Shown piece by piece: positions 54,533 through 64,000 of a stretch of 64,000 nucleotides of DNA. The position numbers and the translations under genes were made by a program. Source of the stretch: Pyrrhosoma nymphula (lineage: Eukaryota > Arthropoda > Insecta > Odonata > Coenagrionidae). The notes beneath the pieces are model-generated. The model was not told the DNA's origin. It made no database searches and worked only from the letters and a program-made list of their open reading frames with translations. The stretch is from contig OY754327.1 of NCBI GenBank assembly GCA_963573305.1, positions 55,544,244-55,608,243 on the forward strand, written 5' to 3'. Position 1 is the first letter of the stretch. Every line of letters begins with the position of its first letter.

Positions 54533-55590
54533 ATGATGGAAGCAATACGCTTTTCTGGTGAGTACATGACCTGACACCAATTCATTACGGATTATTGATA
54601 CTTCTAACATGCCTGCAAAGAGTGATGCATTTATGATACAATGTTATGCGTTTCTTTTATATTATAGGTAAAGGTTACGGCCTTACACGTGAGAAAATAT
54701 TTGCAAGGAGTCGGCCACTTTGGAAGGAGACATCTTCAGCTGTGTATATAGCTGTGGAGCAGGCAATTTGCACCAAATACGGCTGCATGTATAAGTTGTC
54801 TGAGGGAGATAAAGTACGCTTAAGGTCGTTAATTTCGGACATGAATACCAGATGTAATAAAGTCAACCGTTTTGTGGAGCGTTTTAACGGAACGTACAAG
54901 GATTGGCTCGCAACTACCATCTGCTTCGGAGATAATCAGCGGAAATTCGAAAGCGCTCCTGGAAAAGATGGCCGGCCATCGGAGGACTTTTTGGCAGCTA
55001 GTATGCGTACAAAAAGGAGACGAACTGAACGGATGCGTTCAGAATCCAAACCCGAAGAGTTGGCGTACGCAGCACAAATGTCTCTCCGTGCGCAAGGAAA
55101 AACTGACGCAGCAGTAGTTGTCATGTATGCAGCTTTAGGGTCGCCAACCAAAGCACGGAAATACCGCTCGTCGCTTGTGGAGAGCCGCGAAGAGCCTTCA
55201 ACTACTGAGCGTGCTCTTGCTTGGTTGATGCAGACGCATCAGACAAAAAGTTCGTACCAGGCGTACGTAAAATCTTGATGCATGGAAAAGACATACTAGC
55301 ACGTGCTTTGCTGCCAGTTGGGCAGATGTCTGAGGAAGCCCAGGAAGCGACAAATAAATATTTGAAGCGCTTCCGCCTCGAAAATTCGCGGAAATGCTCC
55401 AGAATCCTGACCATGAGCGATATGTTTCACCGGCTAATGGTGTACTCGGACCCGGTCATTTCATGCCAAAAAGATTTTGTTCCAAAAAAGATGAAGCCTC
55501 TTAGTGATGAAAGGAGAAAAAATGCTTGTGGTTCCCGATATCGCAGAAGGCCAGTTCACTTCAGAATATGAAGAATCAGAAGAGGAATGA
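54533..55590 (+). pseudogene. Transib/RAG1-like transposase, internally deleted
   Basis: Exon 1 is ATG 54533 to 54557 (MMEAIRFSG), donor G/GTGAGT; intron 54558-54667 ends TTATATTATAG; exon 2 opens in phase with KGYGLTREKIFARSRPLWKE. Next come GKDGRPSEDFLAASMRTKRR and EELAYAAQMSLRAQGKTDAA, the N-terminal region of an arthropod family I recognise as Transib-related. Near 55225 the frame shifts by one and the sequence jumps to the C-terminal domain: VRKILMHGKDILARALLPVG, QMSEEAQEATNKYLKRFR, SRKCSRILTMSDMF. There the Glu-rich SEEAQEA stretch corresponds to the RAG1 third catalytic site. A last shift leads to an acidic tail, EYEESEEE, stop 55588-55590. The first two catalytic aspartates are deleted. 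Confidence 0.68.
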
Positions 55591-56560
55591 GCAGTGTGCG
55601 AGTGCATGTGTTCATCTGCTTACATATTTTATAATAATTATTTTTATTTGTTTTTAAATTTTATGTGCTTTTGATTTGATTAATTGCTATTATAATTCAT
55701 AAATCCCATGAATTATTATTATTTCGTGAATAGGCGTATGAATATAAATCTGAATAAACACATTTTCACTGTGAAACTTTCACTTCGATCAAACGAGTTA
55801 CGCCATGATTGTCAACATTTACGCAGTTTTTCCCAAAAATAACAACTTTTGCAAAATTATAAGAGCAGATTCATAGTGTGTTGCAAGATGTGTGTTGTAA
55901 TACATATGTTAAATGCCATAGTTTTCGTTGTGGTTTCAGAACCAGATCATTCGTAACTTCACGTATATTGGTAACAAATCGCCACGCGTATGCTCAAGAA
56001 ATAATTTGTTTACATAATATTGGTGTAGTTCTGGTCGCTAATTTACGGTCCGTCATCATGAAAAAATAGGCAGTTAAGTGAAAACACTTCTGAGTGCGCA
56101 TTATGGATGTAGTTTTTAGATATGCCCTGAAAGGGTAAACTTATTTTTTAACATTGCAATACGACGTCCGTCCGAATTCTTAAATATGTATTAATCGACA
56201 TTAGAACTGGCCCCTAGCCTAATTTACGATTCGCATCATTTTCGATGACTATTTCAGTTTCCCTCCGACCGAGTTGTTTGTGATGAAATGAGATTTGCCG
56301 TCATTGACCCACCCCCCTCTCTATCTCTTTCTCTCTCTCACTCACAAACATTTCAATCAGCAGCCGCAAATGATATATGTGTCACCCCGAATAATTCGAC
56401 CCGCTGCGAGAGGCTTTTTTTTAAACTCTCACTCAATCTCGAATGGGAGGCAACGGTCAACTAACCGAGAGAGATGTGGGGTGGGAGAGGTCGTTGCCCC
56501 TCTGCAATGAGAGTGAGCACATTAAATGAGAGTGCAGGGAGGAGTGTTGTTTTTCGTGTT
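55591..56560. other. No recognisable gene
   Basis: AT-rich, then a CT-rich stretch at 56310-56345 upstream of the secreted peptide gene. Confidence 0.45.
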
Positions 56561-56574
56561 GTTCATTCCCCGCC

Positions 56575-56598
56575 TCAGTCGTCTTGGAAACGTCGAGC
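56575..56598 (+). promoter_or_regulatory. Possible initiator of the secreted peptide gene
   Basis: TCAGTC at 56575-56580 matches the arthropod initiator, 52 bp before the ATG. CGAGC at 56594-56598 falls at +18 to +22 from its A, where a bridge element could lie. No TATA box is obvious. Confidence 0.3.
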
Positions 56599-56631
56599 GA
56601 GTTTCCGCGTTTTTTCAGCATAGTCGGTGGA

Positions 56632-56865
56632 ATGGTGGCGATCAAGCTGAAAACTTGCGTCTTTCTGTGCGTTCTTTTGTTCTCCTGTGCGGATTCAATC
56701 TTGTTGGAGTTCCACCTGGTGGCCCGATACTTCTTTCCGCCAAGGGAAACGCCGAGAACCGGCCGTAGGATAATTTTCGCACCCAGAAGAGGACCCAACG
56801 GAGACAAGTACCCGTGCCCTTCTGGTCAGAGGATGTCCGCCGGAAGGTGCCGCAATAGTATTTGA
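56632..56865 (+). CDS. Small secreted cysteine-containing peptide
   Basis: 77 codons from ATG 56632 to TGA 56863-56865. I prefer this start over the in-frame upstream ATG at 56584 because it places a clean signal peptide at the N-terminus (MVAIKLKTCVFLCVLLFSC, cleavage after SCA or DS). The mature part, about 55 residues, is basic with no acidic cluster, includes TGRRIIFAPRRG, where GRR could be a dibasic processing or amidation site, and ends PCPSGQRMSAGRCRNSI. Two cysteines in a CPxGxxxxxGxCR pattern recur in small secreted insect peptides of unknown function. It could be a peptide hormone, cuticle-associated or antimicrobial peptide; the family is not identified. No transposon feature is attached to it. 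Confidence 0.6.
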   Translation: MVAIKLKTCVFLCVLLFSCADSILLEFHLVARYFFPPRETPRTGRRIIFAPRRGPNGDKYPCPSGQRMSAGRCRNSI

Positions 56866-57217
56866 ACTGGAGCGGAAGCGAACTCTCTGTGAACTAAAAA
56901 ATGTCTACTTATAGTCGTTATCCGGCATAGATTTCTGAGTAAAGATACTCCTCTGGACGAAAACAGACATGTTAGACAAAAGGGTGTTTCTAAGTATGAT
57001 ACATGACTTCGTTTTGTTCCCTATGAAAACATTGGACTGGGATGTATGTGCTGAGAAATATGTGTATTCGCTGTTAATCAGACGTGAGCTCCACGTGTGC
57101 CAACCATTGGCTTTTCATAGAACTTTTCTCATTTACCAAACTCAAATGTCGAAGTTTTATTTTTCTCAAAAAAATGTTTCTCCTCGGTTGTGTGTGATGA
57201 GCATTTTTTATAATGGC

Positions 57218-57223
57218 AATAAA
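57218..57223 (+). terminator. Possible polyadenylation signal after the peptide gene
   Basis: An AATAAA in GGCAATAAATG about 350 bp after the stop codon, the first clear one downstream. Confidence 0.35.
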
Positions 57224-57239
57224 TGAAACGTGTGCTTAT

Positions 57240-59689
57240 GGATTCTCATGTAGTTTTATTCGCACTGTTGTCATGAACGGTTTTGATTGTTATATTTTAT
57301 TTCTCACGGAAAACATTTTTGCACTAAGTCTGCCCTAAAAAAGTGACATGTATGATGGATGATTATCTTAATTAGCATTTGATAGAATTTTGCCATTACA
57401 CCACACCAAGATTATTCATCGGTCTAATGTTTTTAGTGACAAAAATTGACAAGATTTACAGGCATGTTTTCAGTATATGTACGAGGTGGGGCTAAACATT
57501 TATAATAGCGGCGTTTGTTTTCAGTGAAGTTCCAAACGTTGTCCTGAGGAACGCATACATATTAGCTTTGAAATTTGACCTATATTTATGGTTTATATAG
57601 TGTTTTTGGAGCAATTTGGAAGTATTTCTGGTATCTAGAAGATGAGCGATTAATTATTTGATGTTTGAAACTGGTCCATTGCTTAAGGTCACGATATCTG
57701 TGAACCCAACGAACGCTTTGCAATGATATTTTCCACTGTGCCCAGCACCGTCTTCTTAGGACCGTCTTTGGTGGTCACTATTAAAACTGTTTTAAAAGTT
57801 ACAATTGTGACATGACTTTTTTTATCGAACGTATTGTGCGTTCAAGTATTTGAAGACATTTTTACCCTAATAATGTCTGTTATCAGAGGAAAAAGCATAT
57901 TAGACATTTTCATTTACAAAAAAGTGAAAGCACTTTAATTTACCCAGATTAATTCACATCTAGCTTTGCGGTGACCTGATTGGCTCAGTTGAATGTACTC
58001 TGTTCTCCATTGGTCAGTTGTCTCGGGAGAGTTTTTTGTGTTATATAATTTTTAGAATGTAAATATTTGGCTTGAATGATTGCCAGTTCGAGGTAAAATG
58101 TTATATCCTTACTGTTTTTGTTGTAAGCATAAAGTCATTTTTTTTAGCAAAGCATAAGGATATAAATAGATGCAGTGATGTGAAGTGACTACTTAGTGAG
58201 TTTGAAGGAGGGGAGGGGGCTTCGAGCATTTATTCGCGATTAGGGAAGACAACTACCGCTGTGACTCCTTGCTGCAAAGGTCACTCACTGTCATTGAAAA
58301 TGTATTATTATTTCTGTTGATCAGCTGTTGGTTTTAAAGAAATCATTTAATTCCTTCGGTTCAGGTGTGCGCTGGCATCTTCCATTTCGGAAACGTGGAC
58401 TTTACAGCGTTTCTCTTTCGTCGACAAAAACTTTCTTCGAGTTCATGTGACATTTGAATTAGAGGCTTACAAAAACGTATTCATAATTATAAAAAGTCTC
58501 ACAATTACACCACAGATCTTTCAAGAAGGTGGAAATAATTGAGTATGCATTCAGAAGATGATTGGTCGTGTTGAATTCTCTAACCCTAAGTGTCTTAGTA
58601 TGGATCTAAAGTGCGTTTAAACTGATTATTGTGCAAAAATATTTTTGTGTATTCATTTCTTCTAAGAGTTTGGCAAATATCATTACCTAGCACATCCAAG
58701 TTAGCAAATGCATACATGTTTGTTTCACTTCGATTTACATGAAAAGAAGTCAGAACTCCTTCGAATGCCCTTCATAATTTTTACAAATTGTTCAATTTGT
58801 ATTGATTTGCTACCATGTGAAAGTGAAATTCAATTTTCTACACCTACCACTGGGTTATGAGACAACCTCTATTTAACTACAGTTTCCAGTCATTCCAGTT
58901 CCCACACTTGCCTTAATCTCTCTCCATTCTTTCACCAATCAATCTCTATTTCTTCGTATTCTACAGCAGTATGAGTGGTTCTTTGAACGTTTCCTGTTAA
59001 TTTTTATTATGTTCTAAACTAAAACAGCATGTTTTTGACATAAGTGCAAATTGTCCAGACCCATCACCTATGGAACTCAAACGTAGTCATTTTACACATA
59101 TCCCAGTCCCTATATCTCCCCAACCCCTAAAATAGTCTCTTATTTCTTTTTATCCTTGCAAGTACATTTTGAGGATTTTCTTAAAGAACCACGTAAATAG
59201 TTTTCCTAGGCCGGCAAACTACGTAGTTTTTTTGCTCCGAAAAAACTGCTTTTTTTATTTCTCAGGGCCTTGGGTTATTTCTTAGGTGGCGATTACAATT
59301 TGGACTGAAGTAAAAGAGATATTAGTTGAAAGTGTGAAAATTGTTATTCATAATAATTAACTTGAAAATGTAATTTTCGTAAGTTTAATTCCTTCTTTAT
59401 CTGTTCTAAACGAAACTTCAAAATTAAAGCAATTGTAACTGTAAATTAAAGCATTAAAAAGCCGTTTAGGACTCCGAGTAACAAGAGTACTTTTTCTCGA
59501 CAGCACTCATGTATTCGTAGTGTACGAATGAAACAGGATGTATGGATTTTGACCTTCCATTTTAATAAGGGATAGTTATTATAATGTTCAGTCACCATTC
59601 AGGTAAGACATTTATTTAAGAACAATACAACAATAATCATCAAAACAAACTCATAAACAATTTCACATCATGATGGTTTTTTTCTTTCA
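57240..59689. other. No recognisable gene
   Basis: About 2.4 kb of AT-rich sequence with no ORF above 60 codons and no repeat structure that I could see. Confidence 0.5.
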
Positions 59690-61120
59690 GCTAAAATTGA
59701 AGGAGAACTACAGAGAGCAACTGCACTTATTTTAGATGCCATGAAGAATTGTGAGCTAGCACACATAAGTAGTACCTTAAATTATCCCTAATCACAGTAA
59801 TGAAACATATAGCATTAGAAATGTATATTTTTAAAATTTATTTTATGTATTTTACAATTACATATTTCACATGTGGTACTAATTCATGATTTAGAGTGTG
59901 TTGACGAGTCTACTACAAAAACTTAACTTATTGACAAACGTTGACTTTTGTCCCCTCATACTTGTCAGTCTACAAGTTATAGCTATTTAATTATCTTCAA
60001 ACTTCAGTTCTTTAACTGAAATACTTGTTAGTACCAGTTTATTTAATTCAGAAAATTGAAGAAGAAAGGCGAGAGAGAAAGGAGAGGGCCTTAGAGAGGT
60101 CTACTGCAGTGGGAGAGAGGCAGGCAAAGGCAGTGGAAAGGCTTGCCACTGCAGCTGTAAAAAGGACACATGCAGCCGAGAAAAAGGCAGCAGCGGCAGA
60201 AAGAAAGGCTGTTGCAGCCGAGAGAAAGGCTGCTGATAAGGAGAGGATGGCATTAGCAGCAGAGAGGCGAGCTGCAGCAGCAGAAAAAAGCAGCTACTTC
60301 GTAAAAAATTGTCATAGTATTTTTTTTATAATTACATATTACTTAGTAATAAATAATGTATTGAAATTACTAGATATATGTTCGATTTCATTTAAAAACT
60401 GTTGTATGACCATTCCCGTAACGTCACCTACAGACACATCATCCTCTTCATCCACTGCTCTCCGCTCCACATATATTCAAAATTTTTCGCCTCATATGGG
60501 GGTAATTGTTTGTCTGTAAAACTTTTTTTCTGTAAAAAAATTGCTTTTCTGTTTAAAAAATTTGTCTTATAATTATATTGAAATCGTGCTTAGTTGAGAA
60601 TTATTCTTTGCTACCAGAGTTAAAGTTTTGTCTGTTAAACATATTGCTTTTCTTTTAAAAAAATTGATTTAATTTTCTCATATACGCTCATTTATCATGA
60701 TTGTTAATTTATATATAATAATTTTTCATGCTTACACAGCAATGCATGAAATATTTGAACTGAAGGTACCCTAAAAACAGGATAATTGCCTAGTAGGGTA
60801 CCTAACTTCCCGATTTTAAACGAATGTAGTAATCTATTTTTTTATGGAAGAGTAAATTATTATATTATATAACTTTTGTTTATAATTATATTGTGTAGGA
60901 CTGCACAAGATGTATTAACTTTAGCTGCAGTATCTGGGGAATAGTGGAGCACTCAATCAGAATTTAAGAAGCGCCATTCATTTTTAACCACTCCAAGTAA
61001 ACGTTCAACACAGTTCCTTGTTTGGTAGTGACAAGTGGTGTATCTCTCTTTAGGTGAATTTGAGGCAGCCTGCCTAATAGGAGTTAGAAGATATGGATTG
61101 TAGTTGGCTTTCCTTGTAAT
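59690..61120. mobile_element. PIF/Harbinger copy 1: coiled-coil gene and HARBI1 tail
   Basis: A plus-strand accessory gene and a minus-strand nuclease converge, the usual PIF/Harbinger arrangement. Accessory exons follow acceptors CTTTCTTTCAG (about 59692) and TTTAATTCAG (about 60049): AKIEGELQRATALILDAMKN, then the Ala/Glu/Arg-rich coil at 60050-60300. The nuclease C-terminus on the minus strand (about 61110-60895) reads NPYLLTPIRQAASNSPKERY, CHYQTRNCVERLLGVVKNEW, stop, VLHYSPDTAAKVNTSCAVLH. The Glu in NCVERL is the third catalytic residue. The rest of the nuclease is missing. Confidence 0.75.
60050..60519 (+). pseudogene. PIF/Harbinger accessory coiled-coil protein fragment
   Basis: After the acceptor the frame reads KIEEERRERKERALERS, then repeated AAERKA-type heptads (KAAAAERKAVAAERKAADKE) up to about 60290. 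This predicts a long charged coiled coil, as in the Myb/SANT-type accessory proteins of PIF/Harbinger elements. The C-terminal part (TSSSSSTALRSTYIQNFS) corresponds to 62210-62310 of copy 2. The Myb/SANT domain itself is not visible here. Confidence 0.55.
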
Positions 61121-61724
61121 ATCTATGATAAATCGTTAATATTTGATGTGAATCATGTGTATTAACAAATGAATAAAACTAAAATGTGTTAGTATTAACA
61201 TAGGTATTTTATTTGAATGATTCCCATATTATAAAGCGACACCTGAAGGAGATCTTCAATATTATAACATCGAATGAGGCCGTAGTAATTTATCTACTTT
61301 AATATTGATTATTATTTTCTTGTTTAAGTCAAAAATTTTATGTTCAAGTCGAAAACAAAAATATTCAGGAAGAAAGCAAATTAAGTAGATCCAGCCGATG
61401 AGAGGCATCGCTTCAACGTGGCAGTGAGGGTAACTAGTGAATAAGCCTGTGGAGGAGGCCCTTTCAGAAGTGCAGAGGAAATGCATAGGCATAATGGGGA
61501 TTGATGTGGTAAAAGGATTATCTTCAGTTTCCGATTTCTGTGATGGCATTGAAGTAAGTATTCAAATGATGATGTAGTATGCTTGCAGAGTTGATTAATC
61601 AAAAATTATTTTAATGAATTTACAGTATTTTGGACATGTTTATTATTAGTGCATTCTACATCATTCCTCAAATAAGATGGTGTTATGACTTGACTTATCC
61701 AAGGTAATTTTATTTGTTCAGCTA

Positions 61725-63200
61725 AAAATGAAGAACTTCAGAGGGCAATTGCTCTCGTCGTAGATGCCATGAGGGGATGTGAGGAACCTCAAACAAGAAG
61801 CATTTTTAATAATCTCTTAACATAGTCAACAAACTAGCATAAACGCAACACACATATACACAATAGATACCTGCATCAAACTAGATGCCATGAGGGGTTG
61901 TGAGACACCTCAAATAAGAACCATTTTTAAAAATCTCTCTACATAGTCAATAAACTAGCATAAACACAATACACAAAACACAATAAATACCTATTTTACA
62001 CAAAAAATACTTAGTTGTTATAGTCTAAATTATTAAGAATGATTTTATACATTTAAGAAACGTGGATTTTACATGTGGGACCAATGCAGAAAGAAGGGTG
62101 TGTTGGCTAGTCAACTCCAAAAACTTGGCCCTCGAGAGGTCAGCTATAGCAGCAGAGAGGCAGGCAAAAATTCATTTCAAGTAAAAACTGCTGAACCTTC
62201 CTCCGTGTATTTTAGGCTCCAATCAAATCATCTCCCTCTGCGCCAACTGCCCTCTACTCCACAAATTCAAGTTGAGGAACCTCAAATTGGTGTAATTCTT
62301 GCCTATGCTTCATAACTAAATTGTGTAGGACTGCACAAGATGTAATAATTTTAGCAGCGCTTTCCGGATAATAGAGGAGCATTCTCTCAGAATGCAAACA
62401 TCGCCACATATTTTTAAAACCTCAAACAAGGGCTCCACACAATTCCTCGTCTGGCAGAACATCTTTGCATAATATCCCTCGTTCTGCTGCTGTTCCAGAT
62501 AAACTGATCGTGCATGGATCCTGGATGTCGCGCTGATAGGAACAATATTCTCAGATCATGATCACATATCTGTTGATTACGAATCAGCATTATTATTAAA
62601 TGTCATCACGGGCCAGTGGCTACTTCTTTAAAATATTAAGTGATAGGCAAGTCTGTCAATAAGGAACTTACTGCCTGCACGTTGATGGAGTGGGAGCGAT
62701 AATAGTGATTGTAATAAGCCTCCTTCCTGATCGATGGCTTTATTATTTTAATATGTGTGCAGTCAATGCACCCAATCAACCCGGGAAATCCTCCATAAAT
62801 CTGAAATATTGTGATTTGTGCACATCATTAACCTTACTATTCGGTAACGTTATGTAAGATATATAGAAGCTATTAACCAAATTTCCTCAGTGCATACCAC
62901 AATTTGTACCTTCATTTACCTGTTTTTTATTAATTGCCGCTCTTCAAAAGTGCAGGAAAATCTTTATGGTCTCTGCGCGAGGATTTCTGTAAATGCACGG
63001 CTTACTTTACGGATACAATTACTTACAGAGGCTGTCCAACTGACAGGTGAAAATCCTGCCTAATACAGAGCTGGTAGGAGCTAGAGGCAAAAAATCTTAT
63101 GGCTGTCATTACCTCGAAGAGTTTCAAAGAAATGGCTGCATTATTGACGTTCACCTTCTGCAGTTCTAGTGTGCAATTGAAAAGCATGGGGGTAATTTCA
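61725..63200. mobile_element. PIF/Harbinger copy 2: shortened accessory gene and HARBI1
   Basis: Same layout and orientation as copy 1. The accessory part (61725-62310) keeps AKNEELQRAIALVVDAMRGC and the ending PSTPQIQVEEPQIGVI, but most of the coil is deleted. DAMRGCE recurs at 61880 as an internal duplication. On the minus strand, HARBI1-like exons run from about 63190 to 62325: KLFEVMTAIRFFASSSYQL, then SRAFTEIL-type pieces; IYGGFPGLIGCIDCTHIKII (near 62815-62750; CID holds the first catalytic Asp) with YYNHYYRSHSINVQAV; and the tail QTRNCVEPLFEVLK in pieces with ESAAKIITSCAVLHNLV. Frameshifts show it is inactive. Terminal inverted repeats were not identified. Confidence 0.75.
62325..63190 (-). 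pseudogene. HARBI1: HARBI1-like nuclease, broken
   Basis: Three separated coding stretches of a PIF/Harbinger nuclease in the expected order, likely with small introns. They hold the N-terminal helical part near 63190-62960, the first catalytic Asp in LIGCIDCTHI near 62780, and the third acidic site region at 62470-62325. In the last stretch Glu follows NCV, as in copy 1. The second catalytic Asp was not located, and at least one frameshift lies at about 62400. Confidence 0.65.
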
Positions 63201-63600
63201 TGCCAAGTGGTCTGGTGGTCCCCGCTCGACCATCACGGATTTCAATGAAATTTTATATGGACATGCTGAGATATATATGCTTTAATATATATATGCTGAG
63301 ATTTGTTGGACCCCGTGCCGCAGCCTTCTTCAGTATGACTACGTGATTTCGGTAACTTTGAGGTATCTGAGGGGATATTTTGATGAGAAAAACAAAAATT
63401 GGCAATCTACAAAAAAATTAAAAAAAACTGTAAGAGCGACCTCCTTGCAAACATTTCAGGGCTAAACTGGCCCGAAACATTTCGGATCGAAAAAAATTAA
63501 AATTTTGGCTTTTTATATTTCACGAAGTCAATGTATAATCAACGTGAAACTTTGCACGTGATAGCATATCAAAACATGGTTTATAAATATAAAATTTCAA
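63201..63600. other. Repeat-like AT-rich sequence
   Basis: A stretch near 63205-63300 has a duplicated ATATATATGCTGAGAT phrase. No gene recognised. Confidence 0.45.
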
Positions 63601-63609
63601 CTTCCTAGT

Positions 63610-64000
63610 GCTTTCCGTTAGTTTAAAAATAGAGTCAAAATTTGACAATTATAGTAAAAACGCCAAAAATAGGGTATTTTCACCCCGCTTTCACAAAAAA
63701 GACACTCTGGAATTTATTTAGGATCATTTTCATTAGACAGAAATTAATTTAAACCATCTAAAAATTTATATCTGGTTTTTCATCACGGGCATATAAGGCC
63801 CTAAAAATAGGGACAACTTTGAGGATGACATTTGTAAAAACGACCAAAATAGGTTATTTTCTGCCCGCTCTTACAAAAGAAAGACCTTCTGGATACTCTT
63901 TTGAATCATTTTCATTTGAAACAGCATGTTTCAAACCTCTTAAAAATTAGACTTGGTTTTTCATCGCGAGCACATACGGCCCTAAAAATATGAACAACGT
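63610..64000. repeat. Tandem repeat, unit about 180 bp, running off the window
   Basis: AAAACGCCAAAAATAGGGTA at 63657 recurs as AAAACGACCAAAATAGGTTA at 63837, each followed by TTTTC, CCCGC and AAAGA blocks. Further on, GGTTTTTCATCACGGGCATA (63774) recurs as GGTTTTTCATCGCGAGCACA (63954). Two diverged units are visible and the second reaches the window edge. Confidence 0.85.

Noticed and set aside
55766..55772. CACTGTG downstream of the Transib-like gene, read as a canonical RSS heptamer at a right end
   Set aside because: No nonamer at 12 or 23 bp and no matching left end or 5-bp duplication; chance match.

Overview
This is a gene-poor, repeat-dense stretch of an animal nuclear genome, most likely an arthropod and probably a large-genome insect. 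The reasons are spliced exons with GT/AG borders, a DUF229-type gene, and a transposon mix typical of arthropods: Ty3/gypsy, Ty1/copia, CR1/RTE/R1/R2-like LINEs, mariner, PIF/Harbinger and Transib. I see no bacterial features. Species cannot be fixed from the sequence alone.

Layout. 1-3100: LINE relics. 3202-4476: last exon of a DUF229 (sulfatase-fold) gene, plus strand. 6967-11667: a complete Ty3/gypsy element on the minus strand with 286-bp LTRs, a tRNA-Trp-type primer site and several frameshifts. 12.8-17.6 kb: decayed LINEs and one short inverted-repeat element. 18.3-23.4 kb: a plus-strand LINE with an SGNH-type ORF1 fragment, split by a mariner element (19397-21522) that is itself split by a 1156-bp element (20161-21316). 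The ends of that inner element look like V(D)J recombination signals (heptamer, 12-bp spacer, nonamer) and it has a 5-bp target duplication. 24.4-30.2 kb: 3' end of a CR1/L2-like LINE split by a Ty1/copia element (24966-29897); one copia LTR carries a 39-bp palindromic insertion with an 8-bp target duplication. 30.4-34.9 kb: minus-strand R1-like and R2/NeSL-like LINE pieces with a tRNA-derived SINE. 35.1-36.2 kb: a satellite-like tandem array. 38781-51072: a five-exon NUDT6-like Nudix hydrolase gene on the minus strand, open across every splice junction. Its introns hold a transposase relic, an inverted pair of R2-like LINE segments, a SINE with a visible empty site, an unclassified DDE-like transposon gene and an L1/Tx1-like LINE. 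52.5-54.2 kb: retroelement debris. 54533-55590: an internally deleted Transib/RAG1-like transposase gene. 56632-56865: a small secreted peptide gene. 59.7-63.2 kb: two PIF/Harbinger copies in the same orientation. 63.6-64.0 kb: a tandem repeat running off the window.

The probable host genes are the DUF229 gene, the NUDT6-like gene and the small secreted peptide; a zinc-ribbon ORF at 36.8-37.1 kb is a weak fourth candidate. Nearly everything else is transposon-derived, and several nested insertions give a relative order of events.
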